DNA of 64,000 nt, from assembly GCA_950295325.1 (NCBI GenBank), contig OX485806.1:14446001-14510000 (forward strand). The letters are read 5' to 3'. A program made the position numbers and the translations under genes. The notes under the pieces were generated by a model. The model did not search any database. It worked only from the letters and a program-made list of their open reading frames with translations, and was not told the origin of the DNA. This DNA is from Polytrichum commune (taxonomy: Eukaryota; Streptophyta; Polytrichopsida; Polytrichales; Polytrichaceae). Shown here in pieces: positions 33,444 to 45,954 of the stretch; position 1 is the stretch's first letter, and each line of letters opens with the position of its first letter.

Positions 33444-36400
33444 CTCTCCATAAGACGTTTGGAACACAAAGATTGCCATCCTTGTTGTAGCGGATTCCCT
33501 TGTTGAAGGGATGCATTCGTCGTAGTCTGGATGTCGAGAGAAAGTTGCTTGCTCGAGGGTAGCATCACATTCGACGTGCTCTCATGAAACGGACTCCAAG
33601 AATTTGGTGTTGCATGAACACCAGATTCGTGTGCACATCAACAAACCCCTCATGCTATACCACGACTTGTCATGGTAAGCATTTGGGTAACAGGCTCACA
33701 TTCATGCCGGTACAATGTACGGGCGTATTTTTTTCTTTTTTCTTTCTTCTTGCACATCAGCAAAAGACTATACTAGCGGGAGACATAATTTCTTCACAAA
33801 GGTTGGAAGCATGCTCAAAGTTTCCAACTAACTAACAATGCAAATCCGGGTATCTTGCTTCTCACAACCAAGGCCCATGCACTAGCTAGGTACATCAACT
33901 TCAGATAATACAGTCAACTCAATGTGCACTATGTTGTCCAAAACATGTAAGGTGTGCCGCCCTATTTTTGTGGACTACATCTTGAGCAATGTTTTCTATT
34001 TGTAGGCATTGGCATTTGGCATGACTTTTTTAAGTATGATGGTAGAGTGTTCTATGGTAGGTTTCAAAAGGCCTCATTTTAGACTTGAACAACTCCAATC
34101 GTAAAATCAAATCGTGTCTATCTATCACCTCTTACTTGATCTTTACACACTCCCATCATGTGTCTTGGAACCGACACCTAACGAGCTAATAACACACTGG
34201 CTTAGTTCTAGATATCCTCACCAAGTGTCCTATATCCGACACTCTAATCCTATATAAGCCAGCCAACCAACCAACCATAGCAAAGGAATAGGAAGGGATT
34301 TTCTTATTCTTGAAATCATGCTTACTTGATCATATTTAGAGTGATTTTAAAAATAAAATAAAATAAAGTACTTGCCTCTGCCATGTAAGTGCTTCATGAA
34401 GATGGGCTCCACCTAATTCCGACACCTCCACTCCCTCATTAGTTTATTGCATTGGGAACTTTGGAACCCTAGGACCCTATTTTTGGAATTTGTTCCCTAG
34501 AGCACAAAAAGAGGGCACCCCTAACATTATCATGGCAACATATCTTACCTCCAACACTAAAATAGTTACCTAGTGGTTACCATAGTGGTGACAATAATCA
34601 TCTAGGTTTGTCAATAGTGCCAGATTACTTGATCTCAATTACAAAATTGCAATTAACCTAAGGTAGCAACACATCAAACAAAGAAGTTAACGTATTTGGC
34701 ATACATGTGTAGCTGTATGAACCAAAAAAAATTAATCCCATACAGATTACAAAAAACTAGTTGCACTGCAAGTTCTTTTTGTTTTTTCCCCTATTATTAA
34801 AATAAATACAAATTTTTGAAGTGGAAATTTTGTTGTCACCCCTAGTTGTGACATAGTCTACCCTATTACCAATACCTACAACATTACATGTCGAAAATGA
34901 AAGTATTCGCTCACAAGTTTTTGTAAAAAAATCACGGAAATGGGTCCCGCCCACTTTGATTGTTGGGGTATTTAAGATCTTGTTTTGGGGGTTCTCTTGA
35001 CTTAAGATGCTCCTATCTTAATGTCTTCCTTTGCAATCCAAATAGCAATGGAAATGGCAGTACCAATCAAAACAACATTGAACTCAAAGGTTACCGCCAT
35101 CATAAACCAAGGTTCATTTGTACAAGATTTCTTCCTGTGCTTATGGGTGGACTTTGGAGGTTGCCAAAACCGGGAAAGCTTTGGCATGGAGCCTAATGTC
35201 ACTTTTAGAGTGTTGGCGGGGCCAAATAGGTCTACATTATATGCCCTCCACACTCTCAACAAGTTAAGCATGATCATCCACCGTTTGCTATAGTATAAGA
35301 TCCGCTTTGAGATGCCACATTTATGCATTGAATTGCCAGTGACACAATAGCTTGGTGGTCCAAATGGGCCTTGCTCGGTTGGACCCACCTAGGTTTGGGA
35401 TGCCTAGCATGGGATTGATAGCAAGTATGGGCCTTGCCCAACTTGACATGTGGTTTCTACCAATAGAAATTAAGTCTAGAATGAAACACCTTAATGGTCT
35501 ATAAGAATGTCTCTGGAATCTGAAAACATTGGCCAATAACAAAATTCTCTCTAGGTTAAACCCTCAACCCTGAACCTATTTGAATCCCAATTTAAACTAA
35601 TTTTAAAATTTGGATATTAATTTAATTTTGATTTAATAATTATTGGTTTGAATCAAGAAAATACCTCCCTAGCCATAGATTGGCCATTGAGTTTCCACCT
35701 TGGTGCAATCGTCAATATATTTGAAGGCAACGAATGTGAATTTTGTGACAAATTAGCACATGTTTTGAAGAATTTTCTTGTTTGTTCAAACACACCTACG
35801 CTAATTTACTGATATATTGTGATCTTCCAATTAATTTGAGCCACGAATTAGTATAACTTACCTTGAGTCATGATGGTCACCATAAATCACAATATTAATG
35901 CAACTATAAAGTTAACACTTATGGACTTATTATTGACCTACATATAAACAAATATAACAAAAGTATAATCTATAAACTAAGTGAATTCTTTTAAATATCG
36001 CAATATTAAAGTTTGTAACTCTAACTCTCATGATCTTAATGAATAGTGTGACCTTGGTGAACTCTCACACTTGACAATACCCGTGCTCTAAATGTTTTTT
36101 TAAAATCTATCTTGAGAAATAGAATATTTTTTTAGAAATTAAAGTGAGTCACACTAAATCAACAAATAAGTGTAGTTGCTACATTGAGGATGATGAAAGG
36201 GTACCATGTCATGGATAATGTGAAAGGGTGCCACCTATCCCTCATCACCCTAAACAATTACTATGCTCTGCCTCCACGTTCTTCATCGAAATGGTGCACA
36301 CAATAAGGTTTTCCAATGTGAAATTAAGTTGACTCTTTAATCTCTAGTGGTTCATCCTTGAATGCAAATTAATTCCAAGAGGAAGCCACTCAAAGGTTTT

Positions 36401-37348
36401 ATGATGTGCAAATCTATGTCTTGCAACATGGCCATGGTATGCAATTTGATAGCAATTGGTGGATGGCCATTGGAGTGGTAGCCGTGGCATATGTAGCAAT
36501 GCTTTTATATAGAAAAATTCGAAGCAAAAATGGTACATTAGGATGCACTCATAGAGCTTGCAATTAGTGGTTAATTTTCTCATATATTGTTATTATGAGA
36601 GGACACCAATATTTGATAAACAATCGTGACATTATGATATGCTATTCTTGAATTCAAATTGCACCCAAATTGGTGACGCAAAGGGTGACAATATGTTCAT
36701 TGATCAATTTCAACCACCACAAGTCGAAGTGCATACTATCAATGTGGCGTCTGGAGAAGCTCCACATATGTGAGAGCTTCAAAAAGGAACAAATTTTTGG
36801 TCATTATGGCCTTGAACAATCCAATACCAGAACAATACATGATTCCTATAGGAATAGTTGTAGTTTTTGTGATCTTCTTTGTGTATAAAAATATGCAAAC
36901 AACTAGTAGGATGGGTCGGCAAGGTCGCCTTGGCTATTAGATAAAGTATTTTGCCAAACTCAAAGCATAACAAGAAACCGATACAAATTACACAAAATAC
37001 ACATGAAATCACTGGACTATATGGATCCACAAATACCCCTTGACATGACAATCATGTGACAACAATAATGGAAAAGACCAATGTAAGAAGTTTCTTTGAA
37101 TTTGGGTGACACTAGGAAATGAAACAAGGACTCAAAAAGTAGACATTGAAAGGGAAGGACAACACACTCTCAAGGAGAACTTCTTTGATGAACTTAATTT
37201 GAAGATCTATCTTGCCAATAATAGCGTTTTGTTTTTGAGGTGAGACCTACATAAGTAATCATGGGTGATACTTAGAAGGCGTAAGGAAATCTTGTAGGTT
37301 TTTGGCGTGCAACTAAAGTTCCATTCTTTCAATGTAAAATGAAATAAA
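33444..37348 (+). other. Long AT-rich intergenic stretch, no gene
   Basis: Open frames are short, overlap on both strands and match no family I recognise. I saw no transposon termini. The last few hundred bases before 37349 should contain the promoter of the F-box gene, but no convincing TATA box could be tied to it. Confidence 0.4.
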
Positions 37349-38614
37349 ATGGACTCAACAAAAAGTTTTTGGAAGAGATTTTTGAAAGGAAGCAACGACC
37401 GGAGGAATAGCACAGGCATGATGAGCCGGTGGATGAAAAGAGGAGGAAACCACCATCAGAAATCATCATCAATAGTTGTATTATCAATCACCCCACCTCT
37501 CAAAAAAGATTTATTGCCAGTTGAAGCATTGGAGAAGGTTTTGGCATACTTGCCACTTCCTGCATTGTTTCGTGCTCGGTGCGTGTGCAAAAGTTGGCGT
37601 GCACTCATTGCATCGCCAAGGTTTCTCAAAGTCCGGAGTGCAATTTCAAGCACAGTGATGCAACCCTACTTTCCAATGGTATTCTCTCGAAGCTATGGCC
37701 GCCAATGTTTTGCCTTTGACTTTATTGCGAACAAGTGGCAAAAGTTGGCGCCCCTCGATTTCGTCCCTTACAAAGTGGCTTATGTCGCTGGTGCCGGCGG
37801 ACTCCTTTGCCTTCGGAATTGCTTCGAGCTCCTTGTGGTATGCAATCCCATCACACGCCAATGGAAGAATTTGCCTCGATCGTCAAGTCACTTGGCCATC
37901 GGACAATGCATGATCCACATGATTGTGGATCCAACACAAACTACAAATGCATACAAGGTCATCACTATCTCAGGGGCTTGCAAGATTGAAGTCTACGACA
38001 GTGCCATCCAAGAGTGGACTATGACATCACAAAGCTTGCCACATGGTGTCACATGCATAAGAGGCCAAACTGCTGCATTTTGCAATGGATTCCTCTACTG
38101 CATTGTTGATGAGGGCATTGGCTCGAAGATGAGTGGTGTAATTGCATATGACACACAACTTGCAGTGTGGAGCACAATGCTCATCATGCTCCCCATGGGT
38201 TTCGGTGAGGCACGGTCATCAAATTCATTGCAACCTAGGAGCCTCTCAGCATCATTAGTTGAGTGTGGCGGCCATGTGATGCTTGTTGCCGAGAAACTTC
38301 AACTTGGGGTGACGCTTGTCCATCTTTTTGAGCTACAACTCATGACGATCACATGGCGTGAGGTTGCAACACTGCCATTTGATAGTTCCACACTTGGCTT
38401 TGAAAGCTTCAAGCATGGCTTACGGTGCGATGGTGTGGTGGTGCATGAGCATTGCATTTGTTTGACAAGCCAATGTGGAGATATGGTTGTATTGGACATG
38501 GTCCAAAATAAGTGGAGTGCACTCCCTAGTTGCCCCTTCTTTCAAGTTGGCAAACCTTCAGATATTGACATTGCTGTGTTTCCTTTCATTCCCTCTTTGG
38601 AAGCTAGTGTGTAA
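37349..38614 (+). CDS. F-box protein, kelch/F-box-associated type, 421 aa
   Basis: This is a single open exon. Residues about 53-95 form the F-box (LLPVEALEKVLAYLPLPALF, then RCVCKSWRALIASPRF), which binds SKP1 in an SCF ubiquitin ligase. The rest (about 120-410) is a beta-rich substrate-side region with repeated kelch/F-box-associated features: FDFIANKWQKLAPL, VVCNPITRQWKNLP, VYDSAIQEWT, AYDTQLAVWSTM, LFELQLMTITWREVATLP and VVLDMVQNKWSALPSCPF. This plan and length are common in large plant F-box families. Target and process cannot be told from the sequence. Start at 37349 is the first Met of the frame; a second choice is Met24. The frame is intact, so it is probably functional. Confidence 0.88.
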   Translation: MDSTKSFWKRFLKGSNDRRNSTGMMSRWMKRGGNHHQKSSSIVVLSITPPLKKDLLPVEALEKVLAYLPLPALFRARCVCKSWRALIASPRFLKVRSAISSTVMQPYFPMVFSRSYGRQCFAFDFIANKWQKLAPLDFVPYKVAYVAGAGGLLCLRNCFELLVVCNPITRQWKNLPRSSSHLAIGQCMIHMIVDPTQTTNAYKVITISGACKIEVYDSAIQEWTMTSQSLPHGVTCIRGQTAAFCNGFLYCIVDEGIGSKMSGVIAYDTQLAVWSTMLIMLPMGFGEARSSNSLQPRSLSASLVECGGHVMLVAEKLQLGVTLVHLFELQLMTITWREVATLPFDSSTLGFESFKHGLRCDGVVVHEHCICLTSQCGDMVVLDMVQNKWSALPSCPFFQVGKPSDIDIAVFPFIPSLEASV

Positions 38615-40154
38615 TATCATGTAGTGGGAATTGGGAGTTTTTTTTCTCTAAGGTGATCAATACTAGTAGGTGCCTGCCAATTTCACTTTCATTTGATTCC
38701 CAAAATCCTAGGCCCAAAACTTTCAAAAGGGATAGGCTATGTATGCTAATATCCAACAATTGTTTAGCCAACTTGGAGCACTTTGTTCAAGCATGTAGAA
38801 TAAGCTCCTAGCTAAACTATTGTACTTGCATAGCATTGTGTTGTAATTTAGGATTGTTAATTTACCCAACAAAACCTCTTTTCTCATAAATACTTAAGGG
38901 CTTTGCAATGTTCAACTCCACCATCTACAGATGAAGAAAATTCAAATGTCTAGGTATTATACCTTTCAATTCAAGTACATCCAACTTCTCCCCTCCAAAA
39001 AGAAAACAAAAAGAAACAAACTATATTGTGCGATGTTGTACATGCATAGTGTTTGAAAACATAATGGCTCACATCAGAAGATTTATACAAAAAATAATTA
39101 AAAGCGACTTTACAATGTTCCCTCAAAATAACACACACACACACACACATTCTATTGTCCATTGTTGTACATGTGAAATGGCTATAAATTTAACATCTCA
39201 AGTGAAAGACTTACTCAAAAAAAGTAGGTTAGAGGAGACTTTATAGTGTCCCCCCCCCCCCCTACCTCCCATCTCTAATTCAATGGATCTTTATGTATGA
39301 TAAAAGATATTGTGCCATACCATAATTGTGGGCATATTGTGCCATGCCACCACATAAAAATGGCTTTGAAGGTATTCCACTCATGCATATGGTGTGGTTA
39401 TTTTTTTTCTCAAAAAAAAATAATTTTAGAAAATGATATTTGCTTGCTTAGTTTGGAATGGCCAAAAGAAAACCCTACCAAGGTTTTTACAATGATAATA
39501 TCTAATCAAAATTGCAACATTTCCAATTATCACAAGCACTTGATATTGAGTAACATTTTCTTGCATTTTGAACGATGTAACATTTGTTTTCCAATGTATT
39601 GAAGAAAAAAATTCTTTCATAGGTGGAGATTAAACAAAATTAGTCAAATAGTTGACAAATCATGCACCATGATATAACCATAGTCTCTGGACACTTTTAA
39701 AGTCCGCAAAATTATCACTTGAATGAATGGATGAGTAGAAATCCTTAAAGAAAAGGACCACGGATGGCATCTAGTGTAAAATTAGTTTGTATTGGATAAT
39801 CTATATGTATTATCCTTGTACATTCAGGCTGGGGATTTGCAACGTCTATGTAAGATCATCTAGTAATAAATATTGGATGAGTTCATTGAGTGGGTGGGTT
39901 GCAAGATGGCAAGTAGGCCCTCCTTGTCATCTCTTTACTAATTTCAAAGAAAAAGGAAAGTGTGTGCACATAATGAACTTTGATAGTTGTTTTCTAAAAT
40001 TATCGAGGCGAAGTATGACAAAGGGTGTACATGATGTGGATTTGGACTTTTCTTCTTATATTTGACAATCGATTAACATGATTTTTTGACTTACATTTGA
40101 AAATTTATTTTGACAACCCACCTTGCTTGTTGAATTGCTCATATCTTTGGAATG

Positions 40155-40192
<38 letters not shown>

Positions 40193-40639
40193 AGATATTG
40201 TTTTGTTAAAAATCACACACATATCTCTTTCACAAAATCATAATCTTTATTGCGACACTCTATTGTGGCAATCCAATTCTAATAATAATAATACCTTGTG
40301 AATTACCAATATACTGAAGTGTAGGCTTACATTCCACTAGTAAAGTGGGCTCAAATGCCTTGGTTAGGGTGTTAACTGAGAGCACATGCTAGAATCAATA
40401 CTTTAACCATAAATCCATACTTCCATACCCTTACCTAACCTTCATTATACAAGGTTTTAATTTTTTAATGTTTTAATTTTTATAATAAGTTTTGGTGTAA
40501 AGTATAATGTTGATACCTAAATGTGGTAAAGAAAAAGAAAAAAGAGAAACTCCGGTCTACAAGGGGCCGGCGTGAATAAAGTGTCCGTTCGTAATGCCAA
40601 TGAACCCGATGGCCACTGGACAAGGGGACACTGGGACAA

Positions 40640-40701
40640 TACTACTCTCCCCTTTCGAGGATGGACACTATAGTGACACACTATACTAGTTCCTAGCTAG
40701 C
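40640..40701 (-). repeat. Dispersed repeat, copy 2 (partner at 9.86-9.94 kb)
   Basis: 40666-40701 is the exact reverse complement of 9861-9896. The neighbouring CCCTTTCGAGG side is also similar to the first copy (CCCCGAGAGGGG). Flanks further out differ, so the shared unit is only about 80 bp as far as the eye can follow. Confidence 0.65.
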
Positions 40702-41649
40702 CACTAGTGCCTTGAAGATACCGGACATGGTATCCCCCCAAAGGGCTTTGAGGTACCCATACAACAAGGTCCAAGGACCCCCCACCATAGTTGGGTCCTA
40801 AATGTGGTACTATTTGGTGATAATACCCTACTTGACATTGTTTTCCCACATTATTTATACTTTGCTCATTACTAATGAGCGAGCCTATATCTTTAATATT
40901 AGTTTATAAGTTGCATGCAAAAAAATTACGATCCCAACAATACTTATCAATTGGCTCGAATTATAAACTAAAAACAATATTTCTTTACAACCAAATATTA
41001 TATTTATCACACATGATAATGAAAAAATAGAATGTAAGGTTTGATGGTATCAAATGCATTTATAGGTCACGGACACATGTGATTCATGATATCCAAGATT
41101 TTTTTCCTTCAATTCTTCAATAATATCCGTTTTAAAATTATAAATACACTTACACCAACTTGAAAATAAAAAACCCTATAATACATATTGGTTGCAATAT
41201 TGGAGTATTTTTTTTAGTATATTCATATTGATTCATTATGCAAACATTAGAGCAACTTACATTACATATCTACATTCATATAATAGTTAAGGTATTAAAT
41301 GTGATATATGCTCCTGATTGATATGTTAACTTATTATGCTTGTAACTTGAATTTTAGGTTATGGTGGTGTGTTAAAATATAGTAAACATATAATTTTATA
41401 ATGGATGTAATAATAGGAGCCCTTGTTGAGTTATTAGAAGAAAACAAACAATCCAAAGCATTCATGAACACTACTTTGGATGGTGTTCATAAAAATATAT
41501 TTACATGTGCTAGAGTTGTTGATAATTATACCATGTTCATGTTCTGATTTTAATTATTTTTTATTTTTGGTGTGGTGGTGTATTGTTCTTTTGTGTTGTG
41601 TTATATTTTTTTGGTTGTTTTTTAGGGTAAAAGAGGTTCAAGATCTACT

Positions 41650-41965
41650 TTTTTTTTAGGAGTAAGTTATATCAAAGAGAAAGTTGAGAAAGTGAGAGAG
41701 ATATGATATTGATTCAAAGTTCAGAAACTAAAAGTTATTCAATAGTAGGTCAAAGTGAAGGAACTAAGAGAGAGATCCAATCCTTGAAAGAGATCCGAGA
41801 GAAAAATAAAAGAGTACATGGGATCCAATAATGTTTCAAAGTTAAGAGACTATGAGAGATCCAATAATGATTCAAAGTGAAAAAACAAAGAGTTAGGTCT
41901 AAAAGAAAGATCCAAGAGAGATGTTAGATCAAGAGAGATTCAATAACAATGCAAAACTAGGAAGC
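41650..41965 (+). repeat. Purine-rich imperfect tandem repeats
   Basis: Irregular units of roughly 40-55 bp share GAGAGATCCAATAATG, TTCAAAGT and GAAAGATCC. The plus strand is almost all A and G with few C. It is non-coding in all frames. Origin unknown; a decayed untranslated region of a retroelement is one possibility. Confidence 0.45.
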
Positions 41966-42194
41966 TTTGAGATATTTAGCGAGCCACTCAGGGCCGAGGC
42001 CCCTCCGTTGGTGGGAGGAGGAGGCCCCTTGTAGGAGAGGCGGTTCATTCGTATGCGGGTGTGAAGTTAAGACCAAACACAATCATGATCTGCTCAATAA
42101 CGGGGGGGAAAAATAACCCAAAAAAAAAATTTAGATTGATATCTTTGAGGTATAATTACATGTTGCCTTTGTGATCTTCACATTTCCTCATCCA

Positions 42195-42595
42195 AAAAAC
42201 GCGACGTAGATTGTTCACAACATGCTTCCATTTCGAGCTAACTTATGATTAGGTTAGTGTAACTCCTTTATGCTTCATGCTTGTCACGCACAACATTGTA
42301 TAGAGTTCACATAGTGCATGGTGAGCACTTGTAAGGCTTGAACTCCATATGAACTGCTCTGATGTGTGTGTCCAAATTGGATTTCTGACAACTGGATCCT
42401 AGGAGATCCTCCAGTGTGCAGTAAAGTGTTCATCTGCAGCTGTCTATTCAACATGGATGAGCCGCATACATCACAGCTGACATGACAATGTGACAATTCG
42501 CGGTGTGCTTGTAGCCGAGAAACATCGGCAAATACCTCCCCACACCGCGGTTCCATGCACACTGCATGGTCAACCACCATGGACTCTGCATACGC
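42195..42595 (-). pseudogene. TFIIIA-like C2H2 zinc-finger fragment
   Basis: The minus strand from about 42595 reads VCMEPRCGEVFADVSRLQAH, then RELSHCHVSCDVCGSSM, which is one C2H2 finger followed by the start of a second (RQLQMNTLLHTG). The wording closely resembles plant transcription factor IIIA, which binds 5S rRNA genes and 5S rRNA. The next finger has lost its cysteines (IQLSEIQFGHT), and the frame ends at 42284. Just below, after a plausible acceptor (ATAAGTTAG), SKWKHVVNN at about 42240-42214 resembles the F.YKHV..NH block of the following finger. An acceptor-like GTATGCAG precedes the first piece, but no upstream fingers were found. It is probably a decayed partial copy. Confidence 0.5.
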
Positions 42596-42599
42596 AAAG

Positions 42600-45175
42600 G
42601 AAAATACGTTCAGGAAATCAACATTTCAAGTTGCTCAAGCATCACTTGGATTTTCGTGTGTGTGACCTTGCAGCCTTGTTAGCAACATAACTCCTAAATA
42701 TACCTGATTTAACACAAACATCATAAAACAAGGCTCATCCATATTATGAAACACCACGTACGAAGCCACAACAACATAGCTACAAAGTTATACAGAGAGG
42801 AGTACTGAAAAAGTCCATTAGGTGAATCCTTTAGCTAGAATTGTTGTATGAAGATCAGCTTAATGTGACCCTGTCCATTGGGGTTGTGGTTGGACATCAG
42901 CAAGTCAATTGCATGAATTGGCAGAGCTTTAGAGTGTGGATGCTCTTTTACAATCACTTAAGCAATTGTCAACTGACATTGTTTAAAATAGGCACTCGTA
43001 TATAAGAAGTTATGAACACATGTTTGCATCTTTTTGGAGTGAGCTCTTGTGTGACTTCATGCTCTACAAACAGGGAATTGGTAATGTGGTGACTAAACCA
43101 ATATTGGGAATTTCCTTGTGGCTGGAGGGACGTGCCACCTCAACTCTTTTGACAAAATTATTTTTCTGCATATTAACAGACATCAAGTGGCATGCTCTTG
43201 ATATTTTGTTGCAAGGAAGGCATTGTGTTGGTCAGTTGGTGATTAAGCAAATTACGTGCATCCTGTATTTGAAGGCTCTTGATAGGATGTTGGTGAATTT
43301 GTAGCGAATACATTGGACTGGCTGGATGTCATTGAACATATGGAACAAGACTTGTAACAAATGTGGTCTATTTCCATAGTAATTGCAAGGCTTTATCTGG
43401 TACCCATGTATCCAGGGGCTCGTTTGAATTCCTTAAAAGACATGACAAGATTGAATATTGTTTTCTTATGGGTTGATAGGCCTTGGTGAGCGTATGGAAG
43501 TTATATGTGGTTACTTCCATTGTGCAAATCTCACTTGTAGCATGAAGACGTGGACATCTCTAGGTCCTCAGTAGCCCAAAGCCATCTTCTGGACTTTATA
43601 TTGTGCTCGATCTTACTCCAATGAAATGATGAGATGTTTTGTATAGCTCCTTGAGCTTTATCTTATCAGCTTCTCCTCACCTAATTCTACAGTTTGGATT
43701 TTGTGTTCATATTAATCTCATATATTGCTCAAATGAAGCAATAAAGCTTGTTTGCCCTCTTGAGGACTTCCTAGTAAGCTACCTCCCATTAACCCTTAAT
43801 GTTATTCGAGTACCAACCCCTTAGCACTGGTTGGAGGTCCTTGGTGAGAAGAGGATATTTTTTGGCTTACTTCATAAAGATGTTATAAAGAGTGGATTTG
43901 GGTTCACCATGCCAACCTCCCACCTGGTGAATGGTTTTCCCAATGGAATTACCATATTTATTAAAACTATTGACTTTGATCCTCAAATGGTATTTATCTC
44001 CAAAGAAGAGTTGTTGGGAATATTTTTCTCTATTCAAACCAAAAAATGAATTATAAATAAAATTGAAATTACCGCAAGATTAATCTTTAGTGCATTAAAT
44101 TGAAGTCAAGGTGCCAAGGTGAAAATGTATGCAAATAGTAAAAACTGGACCAACGTTTCAACTCTAATGAATTGAATGACAAGTCTTTAATCATTGAAAA
44201 TTGTTGTTCACATTCTATACATGTGATCTTATTCTTTTATGTATTTTACTATAAGTTTTGTGTATCACTTCAATGTTACAAATTTGTTGCCCCTGCCTTT
44301 TAAAGTACCTATACGAGGACTTCAAAATACATGTGTGACAATGAAATTGGATGATGTACAAAATATAAATACCGTTTTGGGTTCAATACTAAACAAAGAG
44401 TTAGAGAATCTTCACTTCCACCTCATAAAGCTTCATCCACATAATTGTAAAAATGCCTTTATGGAGCCAAATTGCAACGGAATACTTGATGATGGAAAGG
44501 TGTGGGGTTCATGGAACAATTGGTGCAGAGAATTTTAACTGCATACTTTAATCTGAAATAAATTTCACCATTTTTGGTACTCAATCATTTTTTCTTTCTT
44601 TCTTTCTCTGTCTGTATGGATGTGTTGGATATGGGTTGAGAATCACAAGGCTAGTTACTCAGTCCCCTCAAGTAATTTTCCGCGTATGCACTTTGTGTGC
44701 TTATATGGAGTAAGTTTGTAATAATAAGCGAATGCAACATCAACTTCCTCTTTCTGAAAATTTTCGGCAAGATGAGATATTTTCACCCATTCGTCCAAAG
44801 GTTTATGTCCTTCACCAGACTAGCGTGATACATCATAGAATCAGTTGTCCAGTAAAATGAAGCTTACAGGCTCACATGTAGAATGCAAGTTACCTTAAGT
44901 CACTTCAATACCCTGGTTCTATGCCAGTGCAATCAACCCAAGATGGAACTGTCGAGAAATTTTTCCCAGTTTCATTCATGAGCATTATAATTCCTACACC
45001 TTTCATCTGTGTCTCCATGACAACTTCATCGTATTAGAGACTACTGTATCATCTTCTGTCCAAGATACATGTCCAACGTTGTCGTAATGTAAATACGTAC
45101 ACTATATAGATGTGTACGTATTTAATATTGCATTGTGATTCTTGGTATTGGAGAAAAATAATAAAGAATAGAAGT
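42600..45175 (+). other. Intergenic, nothing recognised
   Basis: Several open frames of 60-99 codons lie on the plus strand (for example 43020-43304 and 44239-44538), but none has family motifs, biased codon use or splice-compatible neighbours. A short TTTC-rich run lies at 44592-44610. Confidence 0.35.
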
Positions 45176-45179
45176 AGAT

Positions 45180-45365
45180 TACCTTTTTATTTACTCATAG
45201 TTTATTTTAGTTATCATTACCTAAGGATAGAAGTGGATAGAAGTTACTTACCTTTTTAATTATTCATAGTTTACTCTTAGTTACCTTTACCAAAGGATAA
45301 AAGTGGATAGAAGTGGATAGTTACCTTTATCATTTTGTTTACTCACAATTTACTCTTAGTGTTGC
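45180..45365 (+). repeat. Three tandem units of about 70 bp
   Basis: ACCTTTTTATTTACTCATAG near 45181 recurs as variants near 45250 and 45323. Each is followed by AGTTTA or AATTTA, TTAGTTACC and GGATA.AAGTGGATAGAAG. Diverged, non-coding, AT-rich. Confidence 0.5.
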
Positions 45366-45876
45366 CTTTACTTTACCTTTTTTAGTCTTACTTAGTTTAT
45401 CTTGAGTTACTTTTTCGACCAATGGGTGATTAGAAGCCATGTGATGAAGATAAGATTGAACTTTGTCTCTCGCATGGATAGGGAGAGGTGGTGAAGGAAA
45501 GATGTTATGTGATTATTGTGGGAGAGAAGTTGTTGAGAGAGAGAAGTGGATTCGAAGCTCACGGGGTGAGTTGTTTTGAGAAGAATATGAAATAAAATAC
45601 GAGGAATTTGTGATTCATGAGAGATCTCACTTGTTGTTTTGGAAGTTAGCAATCAAGATTTGTGCTTGTTTGAGTGGAGGGAAGTCTGTTGGTTCTTAAA
45701 AGAAGAGCTGAGACTTCGACCGACCATAAAAGACGGGCAAATTGAAGAATTGAAGGCTTCAAGACTCGAATGTGTGGTTGCTTGTGGCACGTTGTCTTTT
45801 TCTTGTGTGTGTGATTCCAAGCCGGTTTTGGAGGCTAGTTGCATTTCATTTCTGCATCGTAATTTGTTTCCTGTAT

Positions 45877-45954
45877 GACAACGAAGTGGGATTAATGACC
45901 CACAAGGTTGTTTGTGACAACGAAGTGGGATTGATCACCCACAAGGTTGTTTTC
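45877..45954 (+). repeat. Two direct copies of a 39-bp unit with a palindromic core
   Basis: GACAACGAAGTGGGATT starts at 45877 and 45916. Each unit ends CACAAGGTTGTTT. The second holds GTGGGATTGATCACCCAC, a near-perfect hairpin. It overlaps the end of a 79-codon frame for which there is no other support. Confidence 0.55.

Larger units (their letters stand above)
38615..42195 (+). other. AT-rich intergenic stretch with microsatellites
   Basis: It contains a (CA)n run at about 39130-39150, a C11-12 run near 39250 and an (ATT)n run of about 11 units at 40157-40190. It also holds the dispersed repeat copy at 40.64-40.70 kb and the purine-rich repeat near 41.7-41.96 kb. A G/C-rich patch at 41980-42060 (CCGAGGCCCC, GGTGGGAGGAGGAGGCCCC) stands out but was not identified. 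No gene supported. Confidence 0.4.

Noticed and set aside
44239..44538. 99-codon plus frame as a gene
   Set aside because: No motif, no splice-compatible neighbours, ordinary AT-rich codon content.
45639..45878. 79-codon plus frame as a small gene
   Set aside because: Overlapped by an equally long opposite frame and running into a direct repeat.
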